Part shown: positions 17,243 through 25,661 of the stretch, piece after piece
Layout: the number at the start of each line of letters is the position of its first letter
Numbering within the stretch: the first letter of the stretch is position 1
Source: Bradyrhizobium sp. JYMT SZCCT0180
GTDB lineage: Bacteria; Pseudomonadota; Alphaproteobacteria; Rhizobiales; Xanthobacteraceae
Length of the DNA stretch: 64,000 bases
NCBI RefSeq assembly: GCF_018130165.1
Contig: NZ_JAFCLZ010000004.1
Span: forward strand, 300,644 to 364,643
Direction: 5' to 3'
Translations under genes and position numbers: made by a program
The notes under the pieces: generated by a model
What the model was told of the DNA's origin: nothing
The model's input: the letters and a program-made list of their open reading frames with translations, nothing else
Databases searched by the model: none

Positions 17243-18469
17243 CTAGCCCGCCGGGCCGGCGTCCTCGAGGATCGGGCCGAACAGTTCCCAACGCTCGCCG
17301 TTGAACTTCATCATCTGCAGCTGCTTGTTGACGCGGTAATCGTCCGGTGTCGTGTTGGCGACGATGCCCGGCAGGTTCAGATCGAGCTCGACGTTCTTCA
17401 GGCTGGTCGCAACCTTCATGACGTTCTCGCGGGTGAGGTTGTCACCGCACTTTTCGAGCACGTAGATCATCAGCTGCGAAGTCGAGTAGCCGTAGGAGTT
17501 GAAGCTCGAATCCTTGTCGCCCTCCGGATAATACTTCGCCATGAATTCGAAATACTTCTTCATGCCGGCGTCGTCCTTCCAGGTCGGATCGAGCGGATCC
17601 TTGCCGTAATTGACGCTGATGACGCCCTTGGAGGCCTCGAGCCCCGCCGGCTTCATGACGGCGCCGACCGAGGTGGCGTTGATGTCGAGGATGTGGACCG
17701 GCTTCCACCCAAGCTCGTGAATCTTCTTGATGGCCTGCGCCGCCTGCTTGGGCGTCGTCGCCGAGTAGAACAGGTCCGCGCCGGCGTCCTTGATCTTGAG
17801 GATCTGCGAATCGATGGTCGGGTCGGCGACTTCGTAGGAAGCTTCCGCCACGATCATCTTCGATGCCTTGTCGCCGAGGCCGGCCTTGAGGCCGTTCAGG
17901 TAGTCTTTGCCGAGATCATCGTTCTGATAGAGGATTCCGATCTTGGCGTTCGGATGTTCCTTGATGATGTACTGGCCGTAGATGCGGCCCTCGACGAAGT
18001 AATTCGGGTTGAAGCCCATCGTCCAGGGGAAGTTCTTCGGGTCGGTGAACTTCGAGGCGCCGGTGGCGGAAAACAGCTGCGGCACCTTCTTCGAATTGAG
18101 GTATTTCTGGACCGCGGCGTTCGACGGCGTGCCGAGCAATTGGAACATGAGCAGCACTTCGTCGCTCTCGACCAGCTTGCGCACCTGCTCGACCGCTTTC
18201 GGCGGAGAGTAGGCGTCGTCATACTGGATCAGGTTGATCTTGCGGCCGTTCACGCCGCCCTTGTCGTTGATCATCTTCATGTAGGCGGCTTGCGTCTTGC
18301 CGATGGTGGCATAGGCGGAAGCAGGTCCCGAAAAGGGATTGGTCTGGCCGATCTTGATTTCGGTGTCGGTCGCGCCGGTGTCGTATTTCTTTTGCGCGTA
18401 GGCCGATGAAGCCGACAGCGCGATCGCGAGCGCCGTGCCGGTGATCAAATGGAGAATACCATTCTTCAT
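17243..18469 (-). CDS. Branched-chain-amino-acid-type ABC transporter solute-binding protein (orphan)
   Basis: This periplasmic binding protein (408 residues) has a signal peptide (ending SSAYAQ) and the LivK/ANL-receptor pattern: KIGQTNPFSGPASAYATIGKTQAAYMKMINDKGGVNGRKI near the N-terminus and DDAYSPPKAVEQVRKLVESDEV. Related proteins bind amino acids, amides or aromatic acids. No permease or ATPase gene is adjacent, so it must share another transporter or act alone. AGGAAA eight bases upstream sets the start. A strong terminator follows. Confidence 0.9.
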   Translation of the reverse strand: MKNGILHLITGTALAIALSASSAYAQKKYDTGATDTEIKIGQTNPFSGPASAYATIGKTQAAYMKMINDKGGVNGRKINLIQYDDAYSPPKAVEQVRKLVESDEVLLMFQLLGTPSNAAVQKYLNSKKVPQLFSATGASKFTDPKNFPWTMGFNPNYFVEGRIYGQYIIKEHPNAKIGILYQNDDLGKDYLNGLKAGLGDKASKMIVAEASYEVADPTIDSQILKIKDAGADLFYSATTPKQAAQAIKKIHELGWKPVHILDINATSVGAVMKPAGLEASKGVISVNYGKDPLDPTWKDDAGMKKYFEFMAKYYPEGDKDSSFNSYGYSTSQLMIYVLEKCGDNLTRENVMKVATSLKNVELDLNLPGIVANTTPDDYRVNKQLQMMKFNGERWELFGPILEDAGPAG

Positions 18470-18767
18470 ATTATTCGTTTCCTGATGGGTTGATTGAGCC
18501 GATGATCTTGTCTTGGGACTTATATGACCCGAGGGACGCCATCGCTGGTTGCAATAGTGGCGGAACGGATGCTGCAATGCAAGGCGAGCTTGCGAAAGGG
18601 CTGATGATCTTAATTCCATCCGAACGAGATTAAACGGCAGGCAGCCAAAGCGGCCTGCACAAAAAGAATCCAACTCGTCTAACCCGCGTTCCGGAATGGC
18701 ACGCTGCCGGGCATTGGAACCCGCAATGGATACCGGAGGCGAATAGATAGGCAGCGCAGGTTACGCT
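18470..18767. other. Intergenic region upstream of the solute-binding protein
   Basis: About 300 bases between two minus-strand genes. It should hold the binding-protein promoter; I saw no clear ORF, hairpin or repeat. Confidence 0.45.
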
Positions 18768-19130
18768 TTAGGCCAGCCAAAGCAGGATCAATGCGAGGGC
18801 TGCGGGCGCCGCTTGCACATACAAGATCCGGCGGTTGACGGTCGCGGCGCCATAGGCGCCGGCCACGATCACACAGAGCAGGAAGAATGCCTTGATCTGG
18901 AACGCGAAGCCCGGGTTTGGATGGATCAGGCCCCAGACGAGGCCGGCGGCGAGGAAGCCGTTATAGAGCCCCTGATTGGCGGCCAGCACTGCCGATTCCG
19001 TTGCCTTCTCGATCGTGTTGCGGAAGGTCTTCAGCCCCAGCGGCTTGGTCCAGAGAAACATCTCCAGCACCAGAAAATAGACATGCAGCGCGGCGACAAC
19101 CGCGACCAGACAATTGGCGATCATGTTCAT
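18768..19130 (-). CDS. DUF1304 membrane protein
   Basis: A 120-residue integral membrane protein with four hydrophobic segments. The pattern HVYFLVLEMFLWTKPLGLKTF followed by LAANQGLYNGFLAAGLVWG, cited in part, is the hallmark of DUF1304. Function unknown. The ATG chosen has GGGGG upstream; an ATG two codons later is also possible. It is divergent from the thioesterase gene. Confidence 0.85.
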   Translation of the reverse strand: MNMIANCLVAVVAALHVYFLVLEMFLWTKPLGLKTFRNTIEKATESAVLAANQGLYNGFLAAGLVWGLIHPNPGFAFQIKAFFLLCVIVAGAYGAATVNRRILYVQAAPAALALILLWLA

Positions 19131-19302
19131 GTGGCGGCCCCCAACCGACAGCGGAATTCGGGTGGACGCTAGCACGCTCAGCGTGAAAAGTGCGGCGGCG
19201 TGCCGATATTTCGCAGAAAATGATCAGGTCCGAAAACCGCGAGACAGGCGGGGCGCGATATCAGATGCTTCGATCGAGCGACAGCGCGAGGAATCAACGG
19301 GA

Positions 19303-19776
19303 ATGCGTACCGACAGAACATACGGCACCGTCAGCGTCATCAGGCGCAAGGAAATGAGCGGCCTGGAATTTGTCCAGGGGCTCGCGGATGGCACGCTGCC
19401 CCTCAACACGATCGCGCGCACACTGGGCTACGATGTCACCGAAGCCGCGAGCGGGCGCGTGGTCATCACCGCCGAACCGAGTGACGACCACCTCAACCCA
19501 GCCGGCACCGTGCATGGCGGCTTCTCGGCCACGCTGCTCGACAGCTGCATGGGGCTGGCCGTTCAGTCGACCCTGGAGAAAGGTCTGGGATCGACGACGC
19601 TGGAGTTCAAGATTTCGCTGGTGCGACCGATTACGCCCGAGACCGGCACGATCAGGGCCGAGGGCATTGTGCTCAGCAGCGGCCGGCGGGTCGGCACCGC
19701 GGAAGGACGCATCACGGATAGCAAGGGACGTTTGCTCGCCCAGGGCACCACGACTTGCCTGATTTTCGAGAACTGA
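19303..19776 (+). CDS. PaaI-family thioesterase (hotdog fold)
   Basis: This 157-residue protein has the hotdog thioesterase core: HLNPAGTVHGGFSATLLDSCMG, where HGG is the active-site region of the PaaI family, then FKISLVRPITPETGTIRAEG and VGTAEGRITDSKGRLLAQGT. PaaI proteins hydrolyse acyl-CoA, often phenylacetyl-CoA type compounds; the real substrate is unknown. GAGGAA nine bases upstream supports the ATG. It is followed after 28 bases by the alkA-like gene. Confidence 0.87.
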   Translation: MRTDRTYGTVSVIRRKEMSGLEFVQGLADGTLPLNTIARTLGYDVTEAASGRVVITAEPSDDHLNPAGTVHGGFSATLLDSCMGLAVQSTLEKGLGSTTLEFKISLVRPITPETGTIRAEGIVLSSGRRVGTAEGRITDSKGRLLAQGTTTCLIFEN

Positions 19777-19804
19777 GCGGGTATCCGCGCGCAAAGCGCG
19801 GGAC

Positions 19805-21334
19805 ATGCCCTGCACGATGGTGGATGATTTCCTGATGGATATGGACCGTACCGCTTGCTACCGCGCGATTTCGACCCGGGATATCAGGTTCGATGGGCGG
19901 CTTTTTGTCGGCGTCAAAACCACCGGCATCTATTGCCGGCCGATCTGTCCGGCGCGCACCCCGAAATTCGAGAACGTGTCGTTCTATGCTTCGGCGGCCG
20001 CGGCCCAGGAGGCCGGCTTCCGTCCGTGCCTGCGCTGCCGGCCGGAAGTGTCGCCTGACCTCGCGTTCTGGCGCGGCAGCTCCAACACGGTTTCGCGTGC
20101 GCTGGCATTGATCGAATCCGGCGGGCTCGATGGCGATGATGTCGAGGGCCTCGCGAGCCGGCTCGGCGTCGGCGGGCGTCAGTTGCGGCGGCTGTTCCGT
20201 CAGCATGTCGGCGCTTCGCCGATCGCGGTGGCCCAGACCCGACGGGTGTTGCTTGCCAAGCAGTTGATCCACGAAACATCGCTGCCGATGGCCGAGGTCG
20301 CCCTGGCGTCCGGCTTCAACAGCGTGCGCCGCTTCAACGAAACTTTTCTGGACCTGTTCGGGCGTCCGCCGGCCGCGTTGCGGCGTTCTCGCGACAAGAC
20401 CAGGCGTGAAGCCGGCGCGCTGTCGGTGCGTCTTCCGTACCGGCCGCCCTATGATTGGGACGCGATGCTGTCGTTCCTCGCCGCCCGCGCCATACCCGGT
20501 GTCGAGATCGTTGCCGGCGATAGCTATCGACGCACGATTGCGATCGGCGGCAAGTGCGGCGTGATCAGTGTCGTGCCCGCGCCGAAGAACCGGATCGACG
20601 TCCGCGTTCGCTTTCCCGACATGGCGGCCTTGCCGCAGATCATCGCGCGGGTTCGCCGGGTGTTCGATCTCGCCGCCGATCCCGATACGATCGGCGCGCA
20701 TCTCGCGCTCGATCCCGCGCTGGCACCGCTGGTCGCGGCGCGGCCGGGATTGCGCGTCCCCGGGGCCTGGGACGGTTTCGAGCTCGCGGTGCGCGCGATC
20801 TTCGGCCAGCAGATCACGGTTCCTGCCGCGACCAAACTGCTCGGCAAACTGGTGGAGGCCTTTGGCGATCCGCTGCCGCCCGCGATGACGGAGAGCGAGG
20901 GGCTCAGCCATCTGTTTCCCCTTGCGGCACGAATTGCGAGCTCCGATCTGACAACGCTCGGGATGCCAGGTGCGCGGGCGATAGCGGTGACCTCGCTGGC
21001 GCAGGCAATTGCCGCCGATCCCGCGATCTTCAGCCGCGGTGCCAGCCTTGAGGATGCGATCGTGAAATTGAGGGCGCTGCCGGGAATCGGCGAATGGACC
21101 GCGCAGTACATCGCCATGCGCGAGCTGCGCGAACCCGATGCGTTCCCCGCCGCCGACATTGGATTGCTCCGCGCGATGACCGACGGTGAAGGGCGTCGCC
21201 CGTCGCCTGCGGAATTGCTTGTTCGCAGCGAGCGCTGGCGGCCGTGGCGCGCCTATGCGGCGTTGCATCTGTGGGCCGCGGGCGTACCGCATCCCGCCTT
21301 GTCCGGAAAAATCGATGAACGCGAAGCCGCCTGA
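19805..21334 (+). CDS. alkA: Ada-AlkA fusion: DNA-3-methyladenine glycosylase II with Ada regulator domains
   Basis: The 509-residue protein joins three modules. Residues ~18-85 are the Ada zinc domain with all four Cys (C44 and C48 in YCRPIC, C75 and C78 in CLRC), the phosphotriester methyl acceptor site. Residues ~95-195 are an AraC-type helix-turn-helix (LASRLGVGGRQLRRLFRQHVG). The rest is AlkA with the HhH-GPD motif (LRALPGIGEWTAQYIAMREL) and the catalytic Asp in FPAADIG. It likely senses methylation, activates the alkylation response and excises 3-methyladenine. The next gene, ogt, overlaps by 20 bases. The start may be one of two later ATGs (19817, 19835). Confidence 0.93.
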   Translation: MPCTMVDDFLMDMDRTACYRAISTRDIRFDGRLFVGVKTTGIYCRPICPARTPKFENVSFYASAAAAQEAGFRPCLRCRPEVSPDLAFWRGSSNTVSRALALIESGGLDGDDVEGLASRLGVGGRQLRRLFRQHVGASPIAVAQTRRVLLAKQLIHETSLPMAEVALASGFNSVRRFNETFLDLFGRPPAALRRSRDKTRREAGALSVRLPYRPPYDWDAMLSFLAARAIPGVEIVAGDSYRRTIAIGGKCGVISVVPAPKNRIDVRVRFPDMAALPQIIARVRRVFDLAADPDTIGAHLALDPALAPLVAARPGLRVPGAWDGFELAVRAIFGQQITVPAATKLLGKLVEAFGDPLPPAMTESEGLSHLFPLAARIASSDLTTLGMPGARAIAVTSLAQAIAADPAIFSRGASLEDAIVKLRALPGIGEWTAQYIAMRELREPDAFPAADIGLLRAMTDGEGRRPSPAELLVRSERWRPWRAYAALHLWAAGVPHPALSGKIDEREAA

Positions 21335-21842
21335 AATCTTCAATCTCGACCGGCTGCAAACGCCGATCGGAACCGCGTTGCTAGTGACCGATTCCGGCGG
21401 CGTGCTGCGCGCGCTGGACTGGGAAGAGCACGAGCCGCGCATGAAGGAGCTGCTGCGGTTGCAATATGGCCCGGTCGATCTGAAAGAGGCGCGGTCACCG
21501 AAAGAGTTGAGGGCGGCGCTGACAGGGTATTTCAAAGGCGATCTCGATCTCCTCAATGCAATCAAGTGGCGCGTTGCAGGCACGCCGTTCCAGCAAAAGG
21601 TCTGGACTGCATTGCCAAACATTCCTGCGGGCACGACGATGAGCTACGGCGCGCTGGCAGCTCAACTGAACGCGCCAAAAGCCATGCGTGCGGTCGGTCA
21701 TGCCAACGGCTCCAACCCGATCAGTGTCGTTGTGCCCTGTCATCGCCTGATCGGCGCCAACGGAGCGCTGGTCAAGTATGGCGGCGGCCTGGAGCGGAAG
21801 CGGTGGTTGCTGGAGCATGAGGGCGTGAGGCTGAAGGTGTGA
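21315..21842 (+). CDS. ogt: Methylated-DNA--[protein]-cysteine S-methyltransferase
   Basis: A 175-residue O6-methylguanine repair protein with the catalytic motif VVPCHRLIG (acceptor Cys in PCHR), the helix-turn-helix AGTTMSYGALAAQLNAPKAMRAVG and the terminal GGGLERKRWLLEHE. It directly removes methyl from guanine in a single-turnover reaction. It overlaps the end of the Ada-AlkA gene, so both repair activities are co-translated; it supplies the C-terminal Ada activity that the fusion lacks. Confidence 0.95.
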   Translation: MNAKPPEIFNLDRLQTPIGTALLVTDSGGVLRALDWEEHEPRMKELLRLQYGPVDLKEARSPKELRAALTGYFKGDLDLLNAIKWRVAGTPFQQKVWTALPNIPAGTTMSYGALAAQLNAPKAMRAVGHANGSNPISVVVPCHRLIGANGALVKYGGGLERKRWLLEHEGVRLKV

Positions 21843-21846
21843 AAAC

Positions 21847-21934
21847 GTAGGGTGGGCAAAGGCGCTCTTGCGCCGTGCCCACCATCTTGTTTCCTGGCTT
21901 GAATGGTGGGCACGCTTCGCTTTGCCCACCCTAC
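21847..21934. repeat. GTAGGGTGGGCAAAG palindromic repeat, copy 2
   Basis: Starts GTAGGGTGGGCAAAGGCGCT and ends GCTTTGCCCACCCTAC. Inner parts pair as GTGCCCACCATC and GAATGGTGGGCAC. Confidence 0.8.
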
Positions 21935-21944
21935 GATCTGTCTC

Positions 21945-22064
21945 CGTCATTGCGAGGAGCCAACGGGTCGCGCGAATGCGCGCCCGATGACAGGCTCCGC
22001 GACGAAGCAATCCATTCTTTCTTTCCGCGGTGAGATGGATTGCTTCGCTGCGCTCGCAATGACG
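21945..22064. repeat. CGTCATTGCGAGGAGCC-type repeat
   Basis: Starts CGTCATTGCGAGGAGCCAAC and ends with GCTCGCAATGACG; an internal GAAGCAATCCATTC pairs with GATGGATTGCTTC. A half copy is at 63710-63741. Confidence 0.75.
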
Positions 22065-22149
22065 ATGCATATGTCAGGTCCGCAAACCGCCAGACAGACT
22101 TGTGCGACACCCCTAGCGTCTCCCCACATTCAAACCTCGGAGACGATCG

Positions 22150-22554
22150 ATGACGGACGCAGAAATTCAGGAATTCGTGACGCGATTTGCCGCCGCCTGG
22201 GCGGCGCGGGACGGAAAGGCCTTTCTCGATCTCTGGCACCCCGAAGGCTCGCTGCATACGCCGCTGGTGGGCCGGCGCGTGGCAGGCAACGAACTCGACC
22301 GGCTGATGGAAGTGCAGACGGCGGCGGCGCCGGATTTCGTCTGGCAATTGCTGGACTGGACCTCGCGCGGCGACGTCGTGATCATCGAATGGCAGACCAC
22401 GCGGAACGTCAACGGCGTCAGGTTCGAATGGCGCGGCGTCGACAAGTTCCGCATCAAGAATGGCAAGATCATCGAGGAGCGGGTCTATACCGACACCGCG
22501 CCGCTGCGCGCGTTCCGCAAGGGCGAGAAGCTGGAGCCGATCACCCAGTTCTGA
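22150..22554 (+). CDS. NTF2-like / SnoaL-type protein
   Basis: The 134-residue protein shows the SnoaL/NTF2 pattern: EIQEFVTRFAAAWAARDGKAF, LWHPEGSLHTPLVGRRVAGNEL, and the strand series with IIEWQTTRNVNGVRFEWRGVDKFRI, ending in a short helix. It is not close to the copy at 3037. Function unknown. It is enclosed on both sides by the same palindromic repeat, which may act as RNA-stabilising or terminating hairpins. Confidence 0.8.
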   Translation: MTDAEIQEFVTRFAAAWAARDGKAFLDLWHPEGSLHTPLVGRRVAGNELDRLMEVQTAAAPDFVWQLLDWTSRGDVVIIEWQTTRNVNGVRFEWRGVDKFRIKNGKIIEERVYTDTAPLRAFRKGEKLEPITQF

Positions 22555-22561
22555 CAGCCGC

Positions 22562-22654
22562 GTAGGGTGGGCAAAGGCGCTCTTGCGCCGTGCCCACCAT
22601 CTATCGTTGAAGCGTGCATAAGATGGTGGGCACGCTTCGCTTTGCCCACCCTAC
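22562..22654. repeat. GTAGGGTGGGCAAAG palindromic repeat, copy 3
   Basis: Nearly identical to the copy at 21847-21934: same GGCGCTCTTGCGCCGTGCCC left arm and CACGCTTCGCTTTGCCCACC right arm, with a different central loop. Confidence 0.8.
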
Positions 22655-22668
22655 GATCTTCGAGAGCC

Positions 22669-25464
22669 TCACGCCGCCGGCTGGGCGGCGTTGTCCTCGC
22701 TCGCGAGCAGGTGCAGCAGCGCGCTCTTGATTGCGGCCTGGCGCGTCGGCGCGGTGATCTGCGCACCGAGCAGGTCGGTGACGTAGAACACGTCGCGGGC
22801 GCGCTCGCCGAAGGTCGCGACATGGGCGGAGGCGATGTTGAGGTTGAGCTTCGAGATCGCCGTCGTCAGCTGGTACAGCAGGCCCGGGCGGTCGAGGCCG
22901 GAGACCTCGATCACGGTGTAGCGGTCCGACCATTGGTTGTTGATGGTCACCTCAGGCTCGACCACGAAGGGCCGCACCTTGCCACGTGCGGCCGCCTTGC
23001 GCGCCACCACTTCGGGCAGGCGCAATTTGCCCTCCAGCACCTGCTCGATCATCTCGCCGATTCGCGTGGCACGGCGCCCCTCGTCTTCGTCGCGGTCGTA
23101 TTCCCTCGATATCGCGATGGTGTCGAGCGCGCGGCCGTCGGTGGTGGTGTAGATCTGCGCGTCGACGATGTTGGCGCCCGCCGACGCGCAGGCACCGGCG
23201 ATGATCGACAGCAGCCAGGGATGGTCGGTCGCGAGTATCGTCAGTTCGGTGACGCCGCGCGCTTCGTCGAAGCCGACATTGATCGCAAGCTTGTGGCCGG
23301 CCTGTTCGCTGGCGCGCAGGAAACGCGCGTGGCGGATCTTGCGCGGCAGTTCGACCTTGAGCCAGTAGGCCGGATAATGCCGTGCGATGTAGGCGTTGAG
23401 CTCCTGCTCCGGCCATTCGGTGAAGGCGGCGCGGAATTCGGATTGCGCCACCGCGATGCGCTGGGCGCGGTTCACTTCGGAGAAGCCGCCGGTTAGCACC
23501 GGCTCGGTTTCGTAATACAGCGTGCGCAGCAATTGCGCCTTCCAGCCGTTCCACACGCCGGGGCCGACGCCGCGGATGTCCGCGGTGGTGAGAATCGTCA
23601 GCAGCTTCATCTGCTCGACCGACTGCACCACGGCGGCGAAATTCTCGATCGTCTTGCGGTCCGACAGGTCGCGCGACTGCGCCACCGTCGACATGGTCAG
23701 ATGCTCTTCAATCAGCCACGCCACCAGTTCGGTGTCGGCGGTGTTGAAGCCGAGCCGCGGGCACAGCCGCCGCGCCACCTTGGCGCCGGCGATCGAATGG
23801 TCCTCGGGCCGGCCCTTGGCGATGTCGTGCAGCAGCGTGGTGATGTAGATCACCGCGCGGTGCTCGGGCTGGATCTTGCGGAACAGATCGCTGGCGACCG
23901 TGAACTCGTCGTTGCCGCCGCGCTCGATGTCCTGCAGGAAACCGACGCAGCGGATTAGATGCTCGTCCACCGTGTAATGGTGGTACATGTTGAACTGCAT
24001 CATCGACACGATCTTGCCGAAGGCGCGGATGAAGTGGCCGAGCACGCCGGTCTCGTTCATGCGCCGCAGCACGGTCTCGGCGTTATCGGACGTCAGGATC
24101 TCCATGAACAGAAGGTTGGCTTCCGGATTTTCCCTTAAGCCGGTGTTGATCAGCTTCAGCGAGCGCGTCACCGTGCGCATCGCGTCGGGATGGAAGGCGA
24201 GATTGTTCTTCTGTGCGAGGCGGAAGATCCGGATCAGATTGACCGGATCGTGCTTGAAGACGTCGGGCGCGGCAAGATTGATGCGGTTGTTGTCGATGAT
24301 GAAGTCGTCAGAGTCGGGCACCCGCCGCCGCTTGATGCCGGGCCGGAACCTTGCCACCACGCGGCTCAGTACCGGCGCCGGCTTGGCCTGCTCGTCTTCC
24401 AGCTTGGCGCACAGGATCGCGGTGAGGTCGCCGACGTCTTTCGCGACCAGGAAGTAGTGCTTCATGAAGCGTTCGACATCCTGCATGCCGGGATGCGAGG
24501 TATAGCCGAGGCGGACCGCGATCTCGCGCTGCATGTCGAACGACAGCCGTTCTTCGGCGCGGCCGGAGACGAAGTGCAAATTGCAGCGCACCGACCACAG
24601 GAAGTCGGCGCAGCGGCGGAAGGTGCGGTATTCCTGCGCGTCGAACACGCCGCGCTCGACCAGTTCATCGGTCTCGCGCACGCGATAGACGTATTTCGCG
24701 ATCCAGAAAAGTGTATGGAGGTCGCGGAGGCCGCCCTTGCCGTCCTTGACGTTGGGTTCGACCAGATAGCGCGACTGCCCGCCGCGGCGATGGCGTTCTT
24801 CGCGCTCGGCGAGCTTGGCGGTGACGAACTCCGCGGCGGTGCCCTGCACGACGTTCTTGTCGAAGCGCGCGACCAGTTCGTCGTAGAGCGGCTGGTCGCC
24901 GGTCAGGAACCGGGTCTCGAGGATGGCGGTGCGGATCGTCATGTCGCCGCGCGCCTGCCGGACCGATTCATCGACCGAACGCGTGGCGTGGCCGACCTTC
25001 AGCCCCATGTCCCACAGGCAATAGAGAATGGCTTCGGCGACCTGCTCGCCCCAGGCGGTCTGCTTGTAGGGCAGGATGAACAGCAGATCGATGTCGGATT
25101 CCGGCGCCATCAGGCCGCGGCCATAACCGCCGGTGGCGACGACAGACATGCGCTCTTCGCCCGATCGGACATGCGAGCGATAGAGGTGCCGCGTAGCGGC
25201 GGAATAGAGAATGCGGATGATTTCGTCCTGCACGAAACACAATCGCTCCGCGCAGCGGCGGCCGTGACGGTCCTTCAGCAGCACGGCTTGCGCGGTTTTG
25301 CGCGCCGCGATCAACTCGGCCTTGAGTAACTGCGCCATCGCCGAGCGAAACACGTCCTCGCGGCCGGCATTCTTTTCGGCGAGCGCATCGATCGCGGCGG
25401 TGATCCGCGCGGTATCAAAACGATCATCCGCCACCGGGCGGTCCTCGGTCACAACGCTGTCCAT
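22669..25464 (-). CDS. glnD: Bifunctional uridylyltransferase / uridylyl-removing enzyme GlnD
   Basis: This 931-residue nitrogen-status sensor has an N-terminal nucleotidyltransferase domain (GGYGRGLMAPESDIDLLF), an HD hydrolase domain (TTLLHDIAKGRPEDHS), and two C-terminal ACT domains (TILATDHPWLLSIIAGACASAGANIVDAQIY and EVSGLDRPGLLYQLTTAIS, cited by parts). It adds or removes UMP on PII proteins in response to glutamine. The size is normal for rhizobial GlnD. It is a single gene facing the repeat at 22562; start at ATG 25464. Confidence 0.97.
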   Translation of the reverse strand: MDSVVTEDRPVADDRFDTARITAAIDALAEKNAGREDVFRSAMAQLLKAELIAARKTAQAVLLKDRHGRRCAERLCFVQDEIIRILYSAATRHLYRSHVRSGEERMSVVATGGYGRGLMAPESDIDLLFILPYKQTAWGEQVAEAILYCLWDMGLKVGHATRSVDESVRQARGDMTIRTAILETRFLTGDQPLYDELVARFDKNVVQGTAAEFVTAKLAEREERHRRGGQSRYLVEPNVKDGKGGLRDLHTLFWIAKYVYRVRETDELVERGVFDAQEYRTFRRCADFLWSVRCNLHFVSGRAEERLSFDMQREIAVRLGYTSHPGMQDVERFMKHYFLVAKDVGDLTAILCAKLEDEQAKPAPVLSRVVARFRPGIKRRRVPDSDDFIIDNNRINLAAPDVFKHDPVNLIRIFRLAQKNNLAFHPDAMRTVTRSLKLINTGLRENPEANLLFMEILTSDNAETVLRRMNETGVLGHFIRAFGKIVSMMQFNMYHHYTVDEHLIRCVGFLQDIERGGNDEFTVASDLFRKIQPEHRAVIYITTLLHDIAKGRPEDHSIAGAKVARRLCPRLGFNTADTELVAWLIEEHLTMSTVAQSRDLSDRKTIENFAAVVQSVEQMKLLTILTTADIRGVGPGVWNGWKAQLLRTLYYETEPVLTGGFSEVNRAQRIAVAQSEFRAAFTEWPEQELNAYIARHYPAYWLKVELPRKIRHARFLRASEQAGHKLAINVGFDEARGVTELTILATDHPWLLSIIAGACASAGANIVDAQIYTTTDGRALDTIAISREYDRDEDEGRRATRIGEMIEQVLEGKLRLPEVVARKAAARGKVRPFVVEPEVTINNQWSDRYTVIEVSGLDRPGLLYQLTTAISKLNLNIASAHVATFGERARDVFYVTDLLGAQITAPTRQAAIKSALLHLLASEDNAAQPAA

Positions 25465-25661
25465 GATCTATCCCGATATCGGACGGCGCAGACGCTGTCA
25501 CGGATGATTGTGAGGCAACAGTAGTTCTATGCTGGATTCGTGCTGCTTTGGACAAACCTGTTCTCAGGGCGCAGCTTTCGCGGCAGCTATTTTCTCGTTG
25601 ACCTTTGGCCTTAACTCATTGAAACAAAAGACGGTTTTTGGGGATATGAGGAGACCAGGGA

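Noticed and set aside
19712..21634. 640-codon minus-strand frame
   Set aside because: Shadow of the Ada-AlkA and ogt genes; composition is Arg/Gln/His-rich without domains.
24190..25329. 379-codon plus-strand frame
   Set aside because: Antisense to glnD, whose motifs are complete on the other strand.
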